A stretch of 64,000 nt of DNA from Brevundimonas vesicularis (GCF_027105095.1 NZ_CP114278.1:2702501-2766500), one strand, 5' to 3'. Shown: positions 36,541 through 47,226, numbered from the stretch's first letter. Notes: a model not told the origin generated them from the letters alone. Made by a program: numbers and translations.

Positions 36541-39001
36541 GACCTGGCGGCCCGGACTTCCCGGCCTCTCCAAGCCACACGCCGCCGCCCTCCTTCCCAG
36601 CCTGCTGCTGTTTGCGACGACCGCGCTGAGCACGCCGGCCTATGCCGATGCGCGCGCCTTGGATTTCTACATTCCACGCCAACCCATCGACGGCGCGCTG
36701 CTGGATCTGGCTTTACAGGCGCGCGTGTCTCTGGGAGGCAGCGTCACGGCGTGTTCAGGCTTCGGCCCCGCGATCAACGGCCGAATGTCGCTGGACGCGG
36801 CCCTGACGCGATTGCTGGCGGGCAGCGGCTGTCGCCACGACATTCGCCCAGACGGCGCTGTGATCATCAGCAGGCGACCAAGCACGGCGTCCGCTGCCGC
36901 TCGACCAATCGCCCCACGCCCCACTGCTCCTGTGGCGCTGCCCGAAGACGTGGCTCAGGTCAGCGAAGTCGTCGTGACCGCGCCGCGCCGACCCGAACTG
37001 ATCCAGTCCTCGTCATCGGCCATGACGGCGGTCGGCGCCGAACGCATCACCCGCGCGGGGGTCACAGGCATGCAGGGCCTGGACAGTCTCGTCTCCGGCA
37101 TGACGGTGACCAATCTCGGCCCCGGCCGGAACAAGATTCTGCTGCGCGGAGTCTCGGACGGGGTCTTCACCGGCCTGACCCAATCCACCGTCGGCCTCTA
37201 TCTTGATTTGACGCCGATCACCTATGCCGCGCCTGATCCGGATCTGAAGCTGATCGACATAGACCGGGTGGAGGTGCTGCGCGGTCCCCAAGGCACGCTG
37301 TACGGCACCGGCCCGATCGGCGGCGTCGTGCGCATCGTAACACGCGCCCCGGCCTTCGGGCAGGAAGCCTTGTCCCTCGCCGCGACCCGGTCGCGCACCG
37401 GGGGCGGCGGTTGGAACTCGGACTATTCCCTGATCGCGAACGTCCCGGTCGCCGGTGATCGGGCCGCGATCCGCGCGGCGATCTATGGCGAAACCTATAG
37501 CGGCTACATCAACGACGTCGAACTGAAGCTCAGGCGGGTCAACGACGGCATGCGACGCGGCGGTCGACTGTCGACGGCGCTGAAAATCTCGCCAGTCTGG
37601 ACCGCTCGCGCCGGTGTCGTGCATCAGTCGATCGTCACCGAAGACACCCACTACGTTTACCGGGGCCTCGGTCCCTTTCGACGCGCGAACCTGGTGCGCG
37701 AGCCGCATCAGAACCGCTTCGACCAGATCTCGGGCTCCCTGGAAGGTCAGGGCGGCTGGGGCCGAATGAATGCGTCGGTAGCCATGGTCGAACATGGCTT
37801 CAAGAGCCGTTACGACGCCTCCAGCGCCTTGCGACGTTTCGGTTCCGGCTGGCGGATCGGCGCGCTCGACGAGAGCAAAAACATCCGTCTTGTTGTCGGT
37901 GAAGCCAACTTCGCCTCACCGGACATCGGTCGCTGGCGCTGGCTCGCCGGCGCTCTGGCGTCGTCCAGCACCACGCACACCGCCCCCATTCTGTCCGCCC
38001 TGACGCCGACGCCGCGCCCGGTCTATTCCGAAGACAGACGCGACCGTCTCGACGAGGCCGCCGTGTACGGCGAAGCATCGCTGGACCTGCCCTATGACCT
38101 GACGCTAACGGCCGGCGCGCGCTACTATGTGCTGGAGTACGATACGACGTCCTCGGTCATCCAAGGCCGGCGGTCGCGGTTTTTCGACGGACACGGCGAG
38201 TCCGCAGGCCTGACCCCCAAGATCGCTCTGGCGTGGACGCCTAGCGACCAGCTGAACCTGTCGGCGCAGATCAGCCAGGGACACCGCGCCGGCGGCTTCA
38301 ACACGGCCGGCGTTATTGGTCAGGATTTTAGCGGGGCAGCCGATTCCCCCGCTCGCGAATATCAGCCCGATGCGCTGTGGAACGTCGAGATCGGCGCGAA
38401 ATACCGCTCGCCGGACGGACGCGCCCGCGTCCGTGCCGCCGCTTACGCCGCGCGCTGGCGCAATGTGCAGAGCGACCAGTTTCTGCCCAGCGGTCTGGCC
38501 TATGTCGTCAATGTCGGCGACGGCGCCGACAAGGGCGTGCAGGTCGAGGCGAACTGGCGTCCGTTCGAGGCTTTGGAGGTTTTCGCCAACGGCCTGATCG
38601 CCGATCCGCGCATCACCGATCCAAACGTCCAGTTCGATTCGCGAAGGAACGCGGGACTGCCCGGCGTGCCCAGAACGTCCGCCAACCTGGGCTTCACATG
38701 GCGTCAGCCGCTCGGCGACAAGCTGCACCTGCTCGCAGACGGCGGCCTGTCCTACGTCGGCGCCTCCCGCCTGACCTTTGACGGACGCCAGAAGCATCGG
38801 ATGGGCGACTATGCGACGGGGCGGTTGTCGCTGGGCGTCGAGGCCTCGGCCTGGACCGCACGGTTGTTCGTGGACAACCTGTTCGACACCAAGGCCAACA
38901 CCTTCGCCTATAGCGACCCGTTCCGCCTGCCGGACGCCCAGGCCATAACGCCTCTCCGACCTCGAACGATCGGTCTGACGCTGACGTGGACGGCGCATTA
39001 G
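36494..39001 (+). CDS. TonB-dependent receptor with STN signalling domain (FecA-like)
   Basis: An 835-residue outer-membrane receptor with a signal peptide (core near residues 30-50), an STN secretin/TonB N-domain (about 55-130), a plug domain from about 160 (VSEVVVTAPRR TonB-box-like segment; VEVLRGPQGTLYG) and a C-terminal barrel. The STN domain fits FecR-mediated transcription control, so it probably imports a siderophore or similar iron chelate. The ATG at 36494 overlaps fecR by 47 bases; GTG at 36527 (overlap 14) is a plausible alternative. Confidence 0.88.
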   Translation: MSRRVKSASPRVRPVETWRPGLPGLSKPHAAALLPSLLLFATTALSTPAYADARALDFYIPRQPIDGALLDLALQARVSLGGSVTACSGFGPAINGRMSLDAALTRLLAGSGCRHDIRPDGAVIISRRPSTASAAARPIAPRPTAPVALPEDVAQVSEVVVTAPRRPELIQSSSSAMTAVGAERITRAGVTGMQGLDSLVSGMTVTNLGPGRNKILLRGVSDGVFTGLTQSTVGLYLDLTPITYAAPDPDLKLIDIDRVEVLRGPQGTLYGTGPIGGVVRIVTRAPAFGQEALSLAATRSRTGGGGWNSDYSLIANVPVAGDRAAIRAAIYGETYSGYINDVELKLRRVNDGMRRGGRLSTALKISPVWTARAGVVHQSIVTEDTHYVYRGLGPFRRANLVREPHQNRFDQISGSLEGQGGWGRMNASVAMVEHGFKSRYDASSALRRFGSGWRIGALDESKNIRLVVGEANFASPDIGRWRWLAGALASSSTTHTAPILSALTPTPRPVYSEDRRDRLDEAAVYGEASLDLPYDLTLTAGARYYVLEYDTTSSVIQGRRSRFFDGHGESAGLTPKIALAWTPSDQLNLSAQISQGHRAGGFNTAGVIGQDFSGAADSPAREYQPDALWNVEIGAKYRSPDGRARVRAAAYAARWRNVQSDQFLPSGLAYVVNVGDGADKGVQVEANWRPFEALEVFANGLIADPRITDPNVQFDSRRNAGLPGVPRTSANLGFTWRQPLGDKLHLLADGGLSYVGASRLTFDGRQKHRMGDYATGRLSLGVEASAWTARLFVDNLFDTKANTFAYSDPFRLPDAQAITPLRPRTIGLTLTWTAH

Positions 39002-39359
39002 CCACGGCGCTTGCAACACAATTTCATAGGGGTGCGGCTTCCGCCAACGACGGCCCTGTTGGTGCAGCCGCTTCATTTGACATGGATGGGACCGCAATCA
39101 TCCGGGACTTCTTCCAGCAACATCCAAGACGGGAATAAGAACGCGGCCTGGCCGCCCACAAGTTCTCAGGCTATCGCAAAAGGAAACTGCTCGGAAACTA
39201 ATCGTCGGCATCACGCTTATCGCAAGTTGATTGCTCCGCGTGAGAACCCAAACACCACATCCGCGTCATCAAGACTTCTCCTAAGCGACTCCCAACGGTG
39301 CCCCGCACGTCATCGGCCCGCCCTAGTGCGCGGACGTCGGATCGACATCGGGGGATGCC
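39002..39359. other. Intergenic region before the frameshifted TonB receptor
   Basis: These 358 bases are AT-richer than the flanking genes and contain no frame with protein-like composition. They probably contain the promoter of the receptor gene at 39360, but no clear -35/-10 pair or operator is evident. Confidence 0.4.
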
Positions 39360-41966
39360 ATGACCATCAAGATCACACGTCGGGCCTATGGGCCGCTGCT
39401 ACTCGCCACCACTGCACTGGCTACAGCCGCCTTCGCCGTCTCGGCGCGGGCCCAGGAAGCCGCACAGGCCGCAGAGGTGGACGAAATCGTCGTGACCGGC
39501 CAGCGCGAGGCCCAGCGCGCGGCCATCGCCGTCAAACGCGCAGAGTTTGAGGTCATGGACGCGGTGTCGGCGGACGACATCGGCAAACTGCCCGACCACA
39601 ACACCGCCGCAGCCCTGCGTCGTATTCCCGGCGTGTCGGTCATGGAAGACCAGGGCGAGCCGCGCGGCCGATCCTGCGGGGCCTGGCCTCGACCTATAAC
39701 CGCACGACCATCGACGGCGCCTTCGTCGGTTCGGTGGACGAGAGCGCGCGCACCGTGCCGATGGATATCGTGCCCTCGGTCATGGCCGGCCGGGTGGAGG
39801 TCATCAAGACGGTGACGCCCGAGAATGACGGCAACGCCATCGGCGGCGTCATCAACATCGCCACCCGCAGCGCCTTCGACGCCTCCAAACCCTTCTTCAA
39901 CGGCATGGCGTCGTATGGGGTCTACGAACAGCACGGAGACGTGCGCAACGACGATCCCTCCTATCGCCTGTCCTTCGCCGCCGGTCGCCGTTTCGGCGCG
40001 GCCGATGAATGGGGCGTGGTGATCGGCGCCTCGCACGAACAGCTCGACTACGACATCCCGCAGGCCGAGGCCGCCGCCCCCTCGATCCGCGAGTATACGA
40101 CAGCGGGCGCGCCCGTGAACTCGGGTTCGGCGACTGGCAACGGCATCCAGGTGCCGACCCAGTTGCGCCTGTTCTGGTACAACAACACCAAGCAGCGCTC
40201 GGGCGTGAACGGCAAGCTGGAGTGGCGGCCGACCGTGGACTTCCGCTGGGAAGCCCTCGGCGCTCTACGCCCGCATGGAGGACGATGAGGAGCGCACCGA
40301 GTTCCGCACCGAGCCGACCGGCAACGTGACCAACCAGACCCGCACCTCCGGAACCTTCGCAACGGGTCGCAACATCGTCGGTCTGAACCAGCCGATCACG
40401 CGCCGCGAGATCGGCCTGGGCCGCACCGCCTTCCGTTGGGACGCCACGCCGCAATGGCGGCTGGACGGCGATCTGGTCTATTCTCAGGCCGGGCTGGAGA
40501 CGCCGAACACCTCGATGGAGTTTCGCACGGCGTCGAACGCCAACTTCGGCTTCAGCTATGATACCTCGGACTTCTTCCCGGTTTTCACGCGGACCAATCC
40601 GACGGCCTTCCGTAATCCGGCCCTCTTCAATCTACAGCAGCGACGCGTGTCGCTGGTCGAAACGGACGAGAAGACGACGCAGGCCCGCTTCAACATCGCC
40701 TTCGACGAGGGCGGCGACACACGAAACCTGAAGGCGAAGTTCGGCGCCGTGCTGCGCTCCAGTGATCGCAGCTATACCTCCAGCCGCACCGACTATACCG
40801 CCAGGATCGGCTTCATCTACACGCTGGACCAAGTGGACCGCCCGGGGCCGGACAAGCTGATCGAGGGACAGTATCGTCTGACGCCACGCATCGACGTGGC
40901 GACGGCGGAAGACTTCTACGCCGCCAATGCCGCCAACTTCGTTGCGACGACGGCACTGCCGACGGGCAATTACGACGTCACCGAGGACGTCTCCGCCGGC
41001 TACGCCCACGCCAGCTATCGGTGGGGCGATCTGACCGTGTTGGGCGGGCTGCGTTACGAACAGACCGAGGTCAGTTCGGACGCCGCGCGCGCGACGAGCG
41101 GGGTGCTGACGCCGGTGTCGAATAGCGGCGACTATGACAACTGGCTGCCCAGCCTGCACCTGCGTTGGGACGTGCGTGACGACGTGGTGGTGCGTGCGGC
41201 CTGGACTAACACCATCGGCCGGCCGGACTTCGGCTCTCTGGCCGCCAGCGAGAACGTTAGCTTCGACGGATCGCAAGCGACGCTGTCCCGCGGCAACCCT
41301 GGCCTGAAGGCGCGCGAAAGCGAAGGGTTCGACCTGTCGTTCGAATACTATCCGACCGACGGCCTGATGTCGGTCGCCCTGTTCAGCAAGAGCATCGACA
41401 ACGAAATCTTCACACTCAGCTCGGTCCAGAACCTGGACGTGGGCCGAGGTGTGGAGGCAGTGATCGTCTCGACCCCGACGAACGCCGAGACGGCCAAAAT
41501 CCGCGGCGTCGAGGTCGCCTTCCAGCAGGCCCTGACAATGTTGCCGGCCCCGTTTGACGGGTTCGGCGTCAGCGCCAACGGCACCTTCCTGGACACCGAG
41601 TTCACCTTCCTGACCACGGCGGGCAAGCGTCACACGGGCCTGTTCCAGCAGCCTTCGACCACGACGAACGAGTCGATCTGGTATCAGCGCGGGCCGATCG
41701 AGGCGCGGGTGTCGCACAATTATATCGGCGGCTTCCTGGAGACGATCAACGACACCATCCCTAACGCCGACCAATACTGGAAGGGCCGTCACTCCTATGA
41801 CGCCTCGATCAGCTGGCGGTTCGACAACGGGATCACCGTCTTCGCCGAGGGTCAGAACCTGTCGAACTCGGGCCGTCGCGAAGTGACGGGTCCGGGCCGG
41901 ACCTATCTGCAGGAATCGGCGAACTACGGCCGAACCTATTGGGTCGGTCTGTCGGCTAGCTTCTGA
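39360..41966 (+). pseudogene. TonB-dependent receptor with two compensating frameshifts
   Basis: The reading frame for a receptor of about 868 residues is split into three pieces. The N-terminus (39360 on) holds the signal peptide (ending SARAQ), the TonB box EIVVTGQRE and the plug start. The frame shifts by -1 near 39660-39668, after GEPR. The middle (to about 40260) has RGLASTYNRTTIDGAF and the rest of the plug. The frame shifts by +1 near 40255-40262, and the third piece runs through the barrel to 41966, ending with Phe. Both lesions are one-base changes, not long homopolymer errors. Either the gene is newly inactive or the assembly has errors. Confidence 0.85.
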
Positions 41967-41987
41967 TCCGGATCTGAAAGGTCCCCC

Positions 41988-42821
41988 ATGTCCGTCTCGA
42001 TCCTGTCCGCCCTGGTTCTGTCGGCCGTTCAGGCGGTGCCGGCGGCTGCGGCACACGCCGCACCTCCCCCGATCGTTCTGGCGGGGCGGGCCGAGACAGT
42101 CCGACGCTATGCATCAGATGCGCGCCAAGGCGTGGCTGTGGGACCGAACGCCGTCTATGCCGTCTCCAACTGGTCCATCGTCCGCTATGATAAGGCCAGC
42201 GGCGAGAAACAGGCGGAATGGACCGGCGACCGCGCGCGGTTCCCGCACATCAACTCGTGCAGTCTGATCGACGCCGACCTGGTTTGCGCCAGTTCCAACT
42301 TTCCCGCCACGCCCCAGCTCAGCACGGTCGAGGTGTTCGATCCGGTCGATCTGCATCACAAGCGCAGCGTCGCGCTGGGCATGGGAACCGGCTCGATCAC
42401 CTGGGTCGATCGTCACGACGGATCATGGTGGGCCCTGTTCGCCAATTATGACGGTCGCGGCGGCGAGGCGCAGCGCGATCACCGCCACACCACCTTGGTG
42501 CGTTTCGACGACCAGTGGCACCGGCTGGAGGCCTGGCCCCTGCCGCCTTCGATCCTGGAGCGGATCGCGCCGATGAGCATCTCCGGCGGCGGTTGGGGGC
42601 CGGATGGGCGGTTGTATCTGACCGGGCACGACCTGCCAGAGCTATACGTCGTGGCCCTTCCGATGGGTGGTGGCGTTCTGGATCACGTCGAGACGCTAGG
42701 GATCGAGGCTGAAGGTCAGGCCATCGACTGGGACGAAAGCGAACCTGGGATGTTGTACGGCATCACCCGACGCACCCGTGAGATCGTGGCGATGAAGGTT
42801 CCGACACCGCTTGATCAGTAG
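41988..42821 (+). CDS. Secreted protein of unknown function, propeller-like
   Basis: A 277-residue protein with a signal peptide (cleavage near AHAAP). It has repeated segments such as AVYAVSNWSIVRYDK and LYVVALPM that fit a WD/NHL-like beta-propeller. No enzymatic motif is recognised. It starts 21 bases after the damaged TonB receptor, so they were probably one operon and it may handle the receptor's ligand. Confidence 0.7.
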   Translation: MSVSILSALVLSAVQAVPAAAAHAAPPPIVLAGRAETVRRYASDARQGVAVGPNAVYAVSNWSIVRYDKASGEKQAEWTGDRARFPHINSCSLIDADLVCASSNFPATPQLSTVEVFDPVDLHHKRSVALGMGTGSITWVDRHDGSWWALFANYDGRGGEAQRDHRHTTLVRFDDQWHRLEAWPLPPSILERIAPMSISGGGWGPDGRLYLTGHDLPELYVVALPMGGGVLDHVETLGIEAEGQAIDWDESEPGMLYGITRRTREIVAMKVPTPLDQ

Positions 42822-43229
42822 GTCTCCAGCGTCTGAATTGGCCCGGTAAGGCTGACAGCGTTTGAGACGTCGTTCCGTGGCGTCCCGCCAATATGACGGC
42901 TCAGTCTGCTCGCAGATCGCCAAGGGGCCGACGGCGTCACATCAGTCACCCACCACGTCATCGCATACCGAAGACCTAGCCTGCATCGGCCGCGACGCAC
43001 GTCGTGCTAGAGGTAAGGTCGGTTTCCGAAACGCCTGATGTGACGCCGACCCTGCAGCCCGGACAGGGAGTGACTCTCAACGGCCCTCCCTTCAAGCAAG
43101 CATTGGATGATAGCTCAGATGCTTGGCGTATTCGAGATAAAGTCCTGCATCGGGCCTTCGTTGCTGGGAGGCGGCCGCCGAAGGCATCGCGGCTTCAAGA
43201 CACATCGCTGCCTCAGAACATGGCCGACT
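42822..43229. other. Intergenic region between the secreted protein and the MFS gene
   Basis: About 408 bases. Open frames here are short and have no protein-like signature. GC content is lower and the sequence looks non-coding; a decayed gene cannot be ruled out. No hairpin with a T-tract is visible for either convergent gene. Confidence 0.4.
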
Positions 43230-44468
43230 TCAAACCTTGCGCGCCAAAGGGATCAAGAAAGCCGCTGCAACGAGAACCCCCACCCCCGCCAAACCGAAGA
43301 CTCTAGCGAGCGGCAGACCAGCGGCCAACACGGTTGCCGCCAGCGCCGGCGCCAGGCCTTGAGGTAGGGCGATCGCGAGATTCATAAGCCCCAGATCCCG
43401 TCCGGCATGGGCCGGATCTGGCAATATCTCGGCGTTCATCGCGGAAACGGACCCGGCGTGAACACCGTGCGCCAGACCGAACACGGTCTGAGCAATCAAC
43501 AGGCTAGACCAGTCTGAACTACAGGCCAGCAAGACCAGCGCAATCGCCATGCCGACGCCGCCCGTGATGACGAAAGGCGCCCGTCGCCCTGCCCGGTCGG
43601 ACAACAGACCGGCCGACAATCCCCCCAACGTCGAGGTGATGGTCGACACCAGCAAAAGGGCTGAAAACAACTCAAGGTCCGACCACGCCCATGGCCGGGG
43701 GCCTGCAGTTTGTCCTTGAATCAGGAACAGCAAAAACAGAGTGTTGATGGCCACACCGCTTTCGGTCAACAACCGAGAGAGGAAGGCCAAGGCGAACTTC
43801 ATGTCCCGGAAGGCGGCCAAGGACAGACGCCATCTCGTATCCCTGGCGACGCTCACGGCCGGCTCCTGCAGCTGTAGGGCGAACGGCACGATCAGGACGG
43901 AAGCTGCCGCGATGACCGCCAAAATCTGCGCCCGAAGCGATGCCGCAAGAGCGACGACGACCACGGCGGTGAAGACATTGGCGATCGGCAAGGCCAGGCT
44001 GGCGAGGGCGACCACCGCGCCCTTTTGGCGGTTGAGCACCATGTCGGGCACCACGGCCGTAAGCGGGGCGTAAAGCGCATTGATGGCGAACTGAAATGCG
44101 ACCACCGCCAGGATCAGCGCTGTCGCCGTCGTCGCGGCCCCGATCAGGCCCAAGGCTGCAGCTGAGGCCGCCAGGCCAGCCATGATCCAGGGACGGCGAC
44201 GACCGAACCGACCGCTCCCTCTGTCGCTCAAGGCGCCGAACGCAATATTGGCGAAGGCCGCAGCCACCCCCCCGATCATGGCGACCTGACTGAGCAGCAG
44301 CGCCTTGTCCGCACCCGCGATCACCTCCGCCTGCATTGGCAGCAACAGCGTCAGCAAAGGGATGAAGGCGATGAAAGCGCCGGCCTGAGCGGCGCCGTAA
44401 CCGACGAGGAACCACCGTGAGCGCGGCGGGGGGCCTTGCCCGATCAGCGGTTCAGCCTGAAGCGTCAT
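43230..44468 (-). CDS. MFS transporter, probably for a saccharide
   Basis: A 412-residue protein with about 12 membrane segments. It shows MFS loop motifs between TM2 and TM3 (GALSDRGSGRFGRRRPWI) and between TM8 and TM9 (LSAGLLSDRAGRR). The motif pattern resembles the glycoside-pentoside-hexuronide/sugar porters. The ATG at 44468 is preferred over upstream in-frame starts because it begins just before TM1. It is divergent from the LacI gene by 94 bases, which suggests import of the glucan products controlled by the same regulator. Confidence 0.85.
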   Translation of the reverse strand: MTLQAEPLIGQGPPPRSRWFLVGYGAAQAGAFIAFIPLLTLLLPMQAEVIAGADKALLLSQVAMIGGVAAAFANIAFGALSDRGSGRFGRRRPWIMAGLAASAAALGLIGAATTATALILAVVAFQFAINALYAPLTAVVPDMVLNRQKGAVVALASLALPIANVFTAVVVVALAASLRAQILAVIAAASVLIVPFALQLQEPAVSVARDTRWRLSLAAFRDMKFALAFLSRLLTESGVAINTLFLLFLIQGQTAGPRPWAWSDLELFSALLLVSTITSTLGGLSAGLLSDRAGRRAPFVITGGVGMAIALVLLACSSDWSSLLIAQTVFGLAHGVHAGSVSAMNAEILPDPAHAGRDLGLMNLAIALPQGLAPALAATVLAAGLPLARVFGLAGVGVLVAAAFLIPLARKV

Positions 44469-44562
44469 CTGCGCATATGACGGGCCAACACACGCGGCGT
44501 CGAGGTCTTGCAAATCACACCTCGGCAAGCCCATCGTCCATCGACGCAGAGGAAGTCGAAAC

Positions 44563-45624
44563 TTGACCATTAAGAAGCCCACGATCGACGACGTCGCCCG
44601 GCATTCGAACGTCGGGCGCACCACCGTGTCGCGGGTTCTGAACGGTGGCCCCAATGTGCGCGATGAGGTGCGTAAACGGGTTCTGGCGTCTGTCGAGGCT
44701 CTGAATTACCGGGTGAACCCCCAGGCGCGGTCGTTAGCGGGCGGCGGCGGCGGCATCCTTGCTCTGATCCTTGCATCCGATCTGGAGGCCGAACCCAACT
44801 CCTTCTACGCCTCGGCGCTGGAACTAGGCGCGCTTCGCGAGTGTCTCTCGCTCGGCTATCAACTTGTCACCCGCCATGTGCCCCAGCACAGTCCGGATCG
44901 GCGGCGTCAGGTTCTTGACCTCGTCGCGACGCAAGGCTGTCAGGGCCTGATCCTGACCCCGCCCTTCGCCGACGATGCGGAACTGATTCAGGACATTCGC
45001 AAGCGCGCATGCCAAGTGGTGACCATCTCGCCAGGCGGGCCGGGTCTCGCCGTTGCAGACGGGGTTGGCATCGACGACGAGGCGGGCGGGCATGACATTG
45101 CGCGCCATCTTTTGGAGCTCGGGCACCGCCGGTTCGCCTTCATCAACGGCATCGCCGGACACCTTTCGGCCGAGCGACGCTTTGACGGATTGAAAAGGGC
45201 TCTGCAGGAAGCGGGCTTAGGGTCTCAGACGGTCCAGGTCGTCCGTGGCGACTTCACCTTTCGTTCTGGAGGCCTGCTGACGACGCAACTTCTGGATCAG
45301 CCTGAACCGCCTACGGCCCTGATCTGCGCCAATGACGACATGGCGGCGGGCGCGCTGTCGGTCGCGCACGGGCGCGGCCTGGACGTGCCCAGCCAGCTTT
45401 CGATCACCGGCTTCGACGACACCCCGGTCTCCCAGATTGTCTGGCCTCCGCTCAGCACCGTTCACCAGCCGCTGAAGGAGATGGCGCGTCAGGCCGTGGC
45501 GACCTTGGTGAGACGATTGGTCGCCGGCGGCGATGACTGGGGCTTTCTGACACTGCCGCATGCTGTGGTCGCTAGAGGATCGGCAGGTCAGCTATCGTCC
45601 GCGCTCGACCTCGAGAAGGCTTGA
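44563..45624 (+). CDS. LacI-family transcriptional regulator
   Basis: A 353-residue regulator with an N-terminal HTH (TIDDVARHSNVGRTTVSRVLNG, given here as residues 7-28), the hinge helix NPQARSLAGG near 52-61, and a periplasmic-binding-protein-like sugar domain to the end. It most likely represses the adjacent MFS, GH30, receptor and GH3 genes until a glucan-derived sugar binds. The start is TTG at 44563 with AGAGGA 10 bases upstream. The palindromic operators at 45649 and 47211 fit LacI-type binding. Confidence 0.9.
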   Translation: MTIKKPTIDDVARHSNVGRTTVSRVLNGGPNVRDEVRKRVLASVEALNYRVNPQARSLAGGGGGILALILASDLEAEPNSFYASALELGALRECLSLGYQLVTRHVPQHSPDRRRQVLDLVATQGCQGLILTPPFADDAELIQDIRKRACQVVTISPGGPGLAVADGVGIDDEAGGHDIARHLLELGHRRFAFINGIAGHLSAERRFDGLKRALQEAGLGSQTVQVVRGDFTFRSGGLLTTQLLDQPEPPTALICANDDMAAGALSVAHGRGLDVPSQLSITGFDDTPVSQIVWPPLSTVHQPLKEMARQAVATLVRRLVAGGDDWGFLTLPHAVVARGSAGQLSSALDLEKA

Positions 45625-45648
45625 CAGCCACAGCCGGATTGCCGCTTT

Positions 45649-45664
45649 TTGGAAGCGCTCCCAA
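45649..45664. promoter_or_regulatory. LacI-type operator upstream of the GH30 gene
   Basis: TTGGAAGCGCTCCCAA, a near-perfect 16-base palindrome differing by one base from the site at 47211. It lies 24 bases after the LacI stop and 69 bases before the GH30 start. The central GCGC with flanking GGAA/TTCC is typical of LacI/GalR-family sites. Confidence 0.7.
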
Positions 45665-45732
45665 CAAGAACTCATCGGCAACCTCGATCAACGGCGGCGT
45701 CGACTCTGACTTGGGGCATGGGAGGTGTCGCG

Positions 45733-47160
45733 ATGAATGTCTGGTCACTCGGTCGTGTTGCGATCGCAAGCGCGGTCGGCGCCCTTCTGCTGGCAGCCTG
45801 CTCCACCGCTCCGAATACCGCTGCCCAGGTATGGATGACATCGGGCGATCGCACCCGAGTGCTGAGCGAGCAGCCAGGCCTCACCTTTTCTAACGGGTCA
45901 TCGAGGCCATACCGACCGACCGTCACCGTTGATCCGAGCCAGCGCTATCAGACGATGGTCGGCTTCGGCGCCTCGATCACCGATGCATCCGCTTGGCTGA
46001 TCCAGACCCGTCTTACGCCCTCGGCGCGCGATGCCTTGCTGCAGGAATTGTTCGGTCGGCGCGCGGGCGGCCTCGGCTTCAGCCTTACGCGAGTCACCGT
46101 CGGTGCCTCCGACTTTTCGCTGGATCACTATAGCCTTGCGGACAAGCCCGATCCCACCCTCGCGAACTTCTCCTCCGCGCGTATGCAGGAGTTTGTTTTT
46201 CCCACGGTTAGACGGGCCTTGGCCCTAAACCCCGATCTCAAGGTCATGGCCTCGCCCTGGAGCGCACCTGCCTGGATGAAGACGAGCGGTTCTCTGATCC
46301 AGGGCCAGCTGAAGCCGGAGTTTTATTCGACCTATGCCGAATACTGGCTGCGCTACATCCGCTCTGCGGCGGAGCACGGCGTGCCGACCGACTATCTGAG
46401 TATTCAGAACGAGCCCGATTTCGAACCTGACAGCTATCCCGGCATGCGCTGGGGACCTGAAGGGCGCGCGGCCTTCATCGGCGGTCATCTCGGCCCGGCG
46501 CTGGCTGACGCGAAACTGGACGCAGAAATTCTCGACTGGGATCACAACTGGGACAAGCCCGAACAGCCCTTGGGCGTCTTGGCCGACACCGTTGCAGCAC
46601 CCTACATCAGCGGCGTCGCCTGGCATTGCTACGCGGGCGATGTTTCGACTCAGGGGCTGGTTCGAGCGGCCCATCCGGACAAGGATGTTTTCTTCACCGA
46701 ATGCTCGGGTGGTGAATGGTCAGCCGACTTCTCGGAAAGCTTCCGCTGGATGATGAAGAATCTGATCATCGGCTCGACCGAGCAATGGGCGCGCGGCGTC
46801 CTGATGTGGAACCTGGCGCTTGATGAAACCCACGGCCCCCATTCGGGCGGATGCGGCGACTGTCGAGGGGTCGTGACCATCAACACGCAGACGGGGGAGA
46901 TCGAGCGAAACCAGGAATACTACGCGTTCGGTCACGCCAGTCGCTTCGTAATGCCCGGCGCCGTGCGGATCGCCTCGGTGGAACCCAAGGGTCTTCACGG
47001 CGTGGCCTTCGTCAACCCCGACGGGCAGCGCGTTTTGATTCTTCTGAACGACGGCGGAGAGCCCGTCGTCTTCAACATCGTCGACGGAGATCGACAAGCC
47101 CCCGCCGAACTGCCCGCCTTCACGGCCGCCACGTACGTCTGGTCGCCTCCCCCGAAATAG
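45733..47160 (+). CDS. GH30-family glucosidase lipoprotein
   Basis: A 475-residue lipoprotein (lipobox LLAAC, Cys20) with a GH30 TIM barrel. The acid/base Glu227 lies in SIQNEPDFEP and the nucleophile Glu323 in FFTECSGGEW, both as in glucosylceramidase/endo-beta-1,6-glucanase relatives. It would hydrolyse beta-glucans at the cell surface or in the periplasm. The ATG at 45733 has GGAGGTGT 8 bases upstream and gives a proper lipoprotein signal. Confidence 0.9.
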   Translation: MNVWSLGRVAIASAVGALLLAACSTAPNTAAQVWMTSGDRTRVLSEQPGLTFSNGSSRPYRPTVTVDPSQRYQTMVGFGASITDASAWLIQTRLTPSARDALLQELFGRRAGGLGFSLTRVTVGASDFSLDHYSLADKPDPTLANFSSARMQEFVFPTVRRALALNPDLKVMASPWSAPAWMKTSGSLIQGQLKPEFYSTYAEYWLRYIRSAAEHGVPTDYLSIQNEPDFEPDSYPGMRWGPEGRAAFIGGHLGPALADAKLDAEILDWDHNWDKPEQPLGVLADTVAAPYISGVAWHCYAGDVSTQGLVRAAHPDKDVFFTECSGGEWSADFSESFRWMMKNLIIGSTEQWARGVLMWNLALDETHGPHSGGCGDCRGVVTINTQTGEIERNQEYYAFGHASRFVMPGAVRIASVEPKGLHGVAFVNPDGQRVLILLNDGGEPVVFNIVDGDRQAPAELPAFTAATYVWSPPPK

Positions 47161-47210
47161 CCAAGCCCAAGTTCAGGGATTGCGACAACGAGAGTTTTGG
47201 ACTAGTTTTT

Positions 47211-47226
47211 TTGGAAGCGCTTCCAA
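47211..47226. promoter_or_regulatory. LacI-type operator upstream of the TonB receptor
   Basis: A perfect 16-base palindrome, TTGGAAGCGCTTCCAA, preceded by a T-rich tract. It lies 82 bases before the receptor start at 47308 and matches the site at 45649 except for one base. The same regulator probably controls both transcripts. Confidence 0.75.

Noticed and set aside
39011..39550. Open frame in the gap before the broken TonB receptor
   Set aside because: It runs into the receptor gene in another frame and has mixed, non-protein-like composition.
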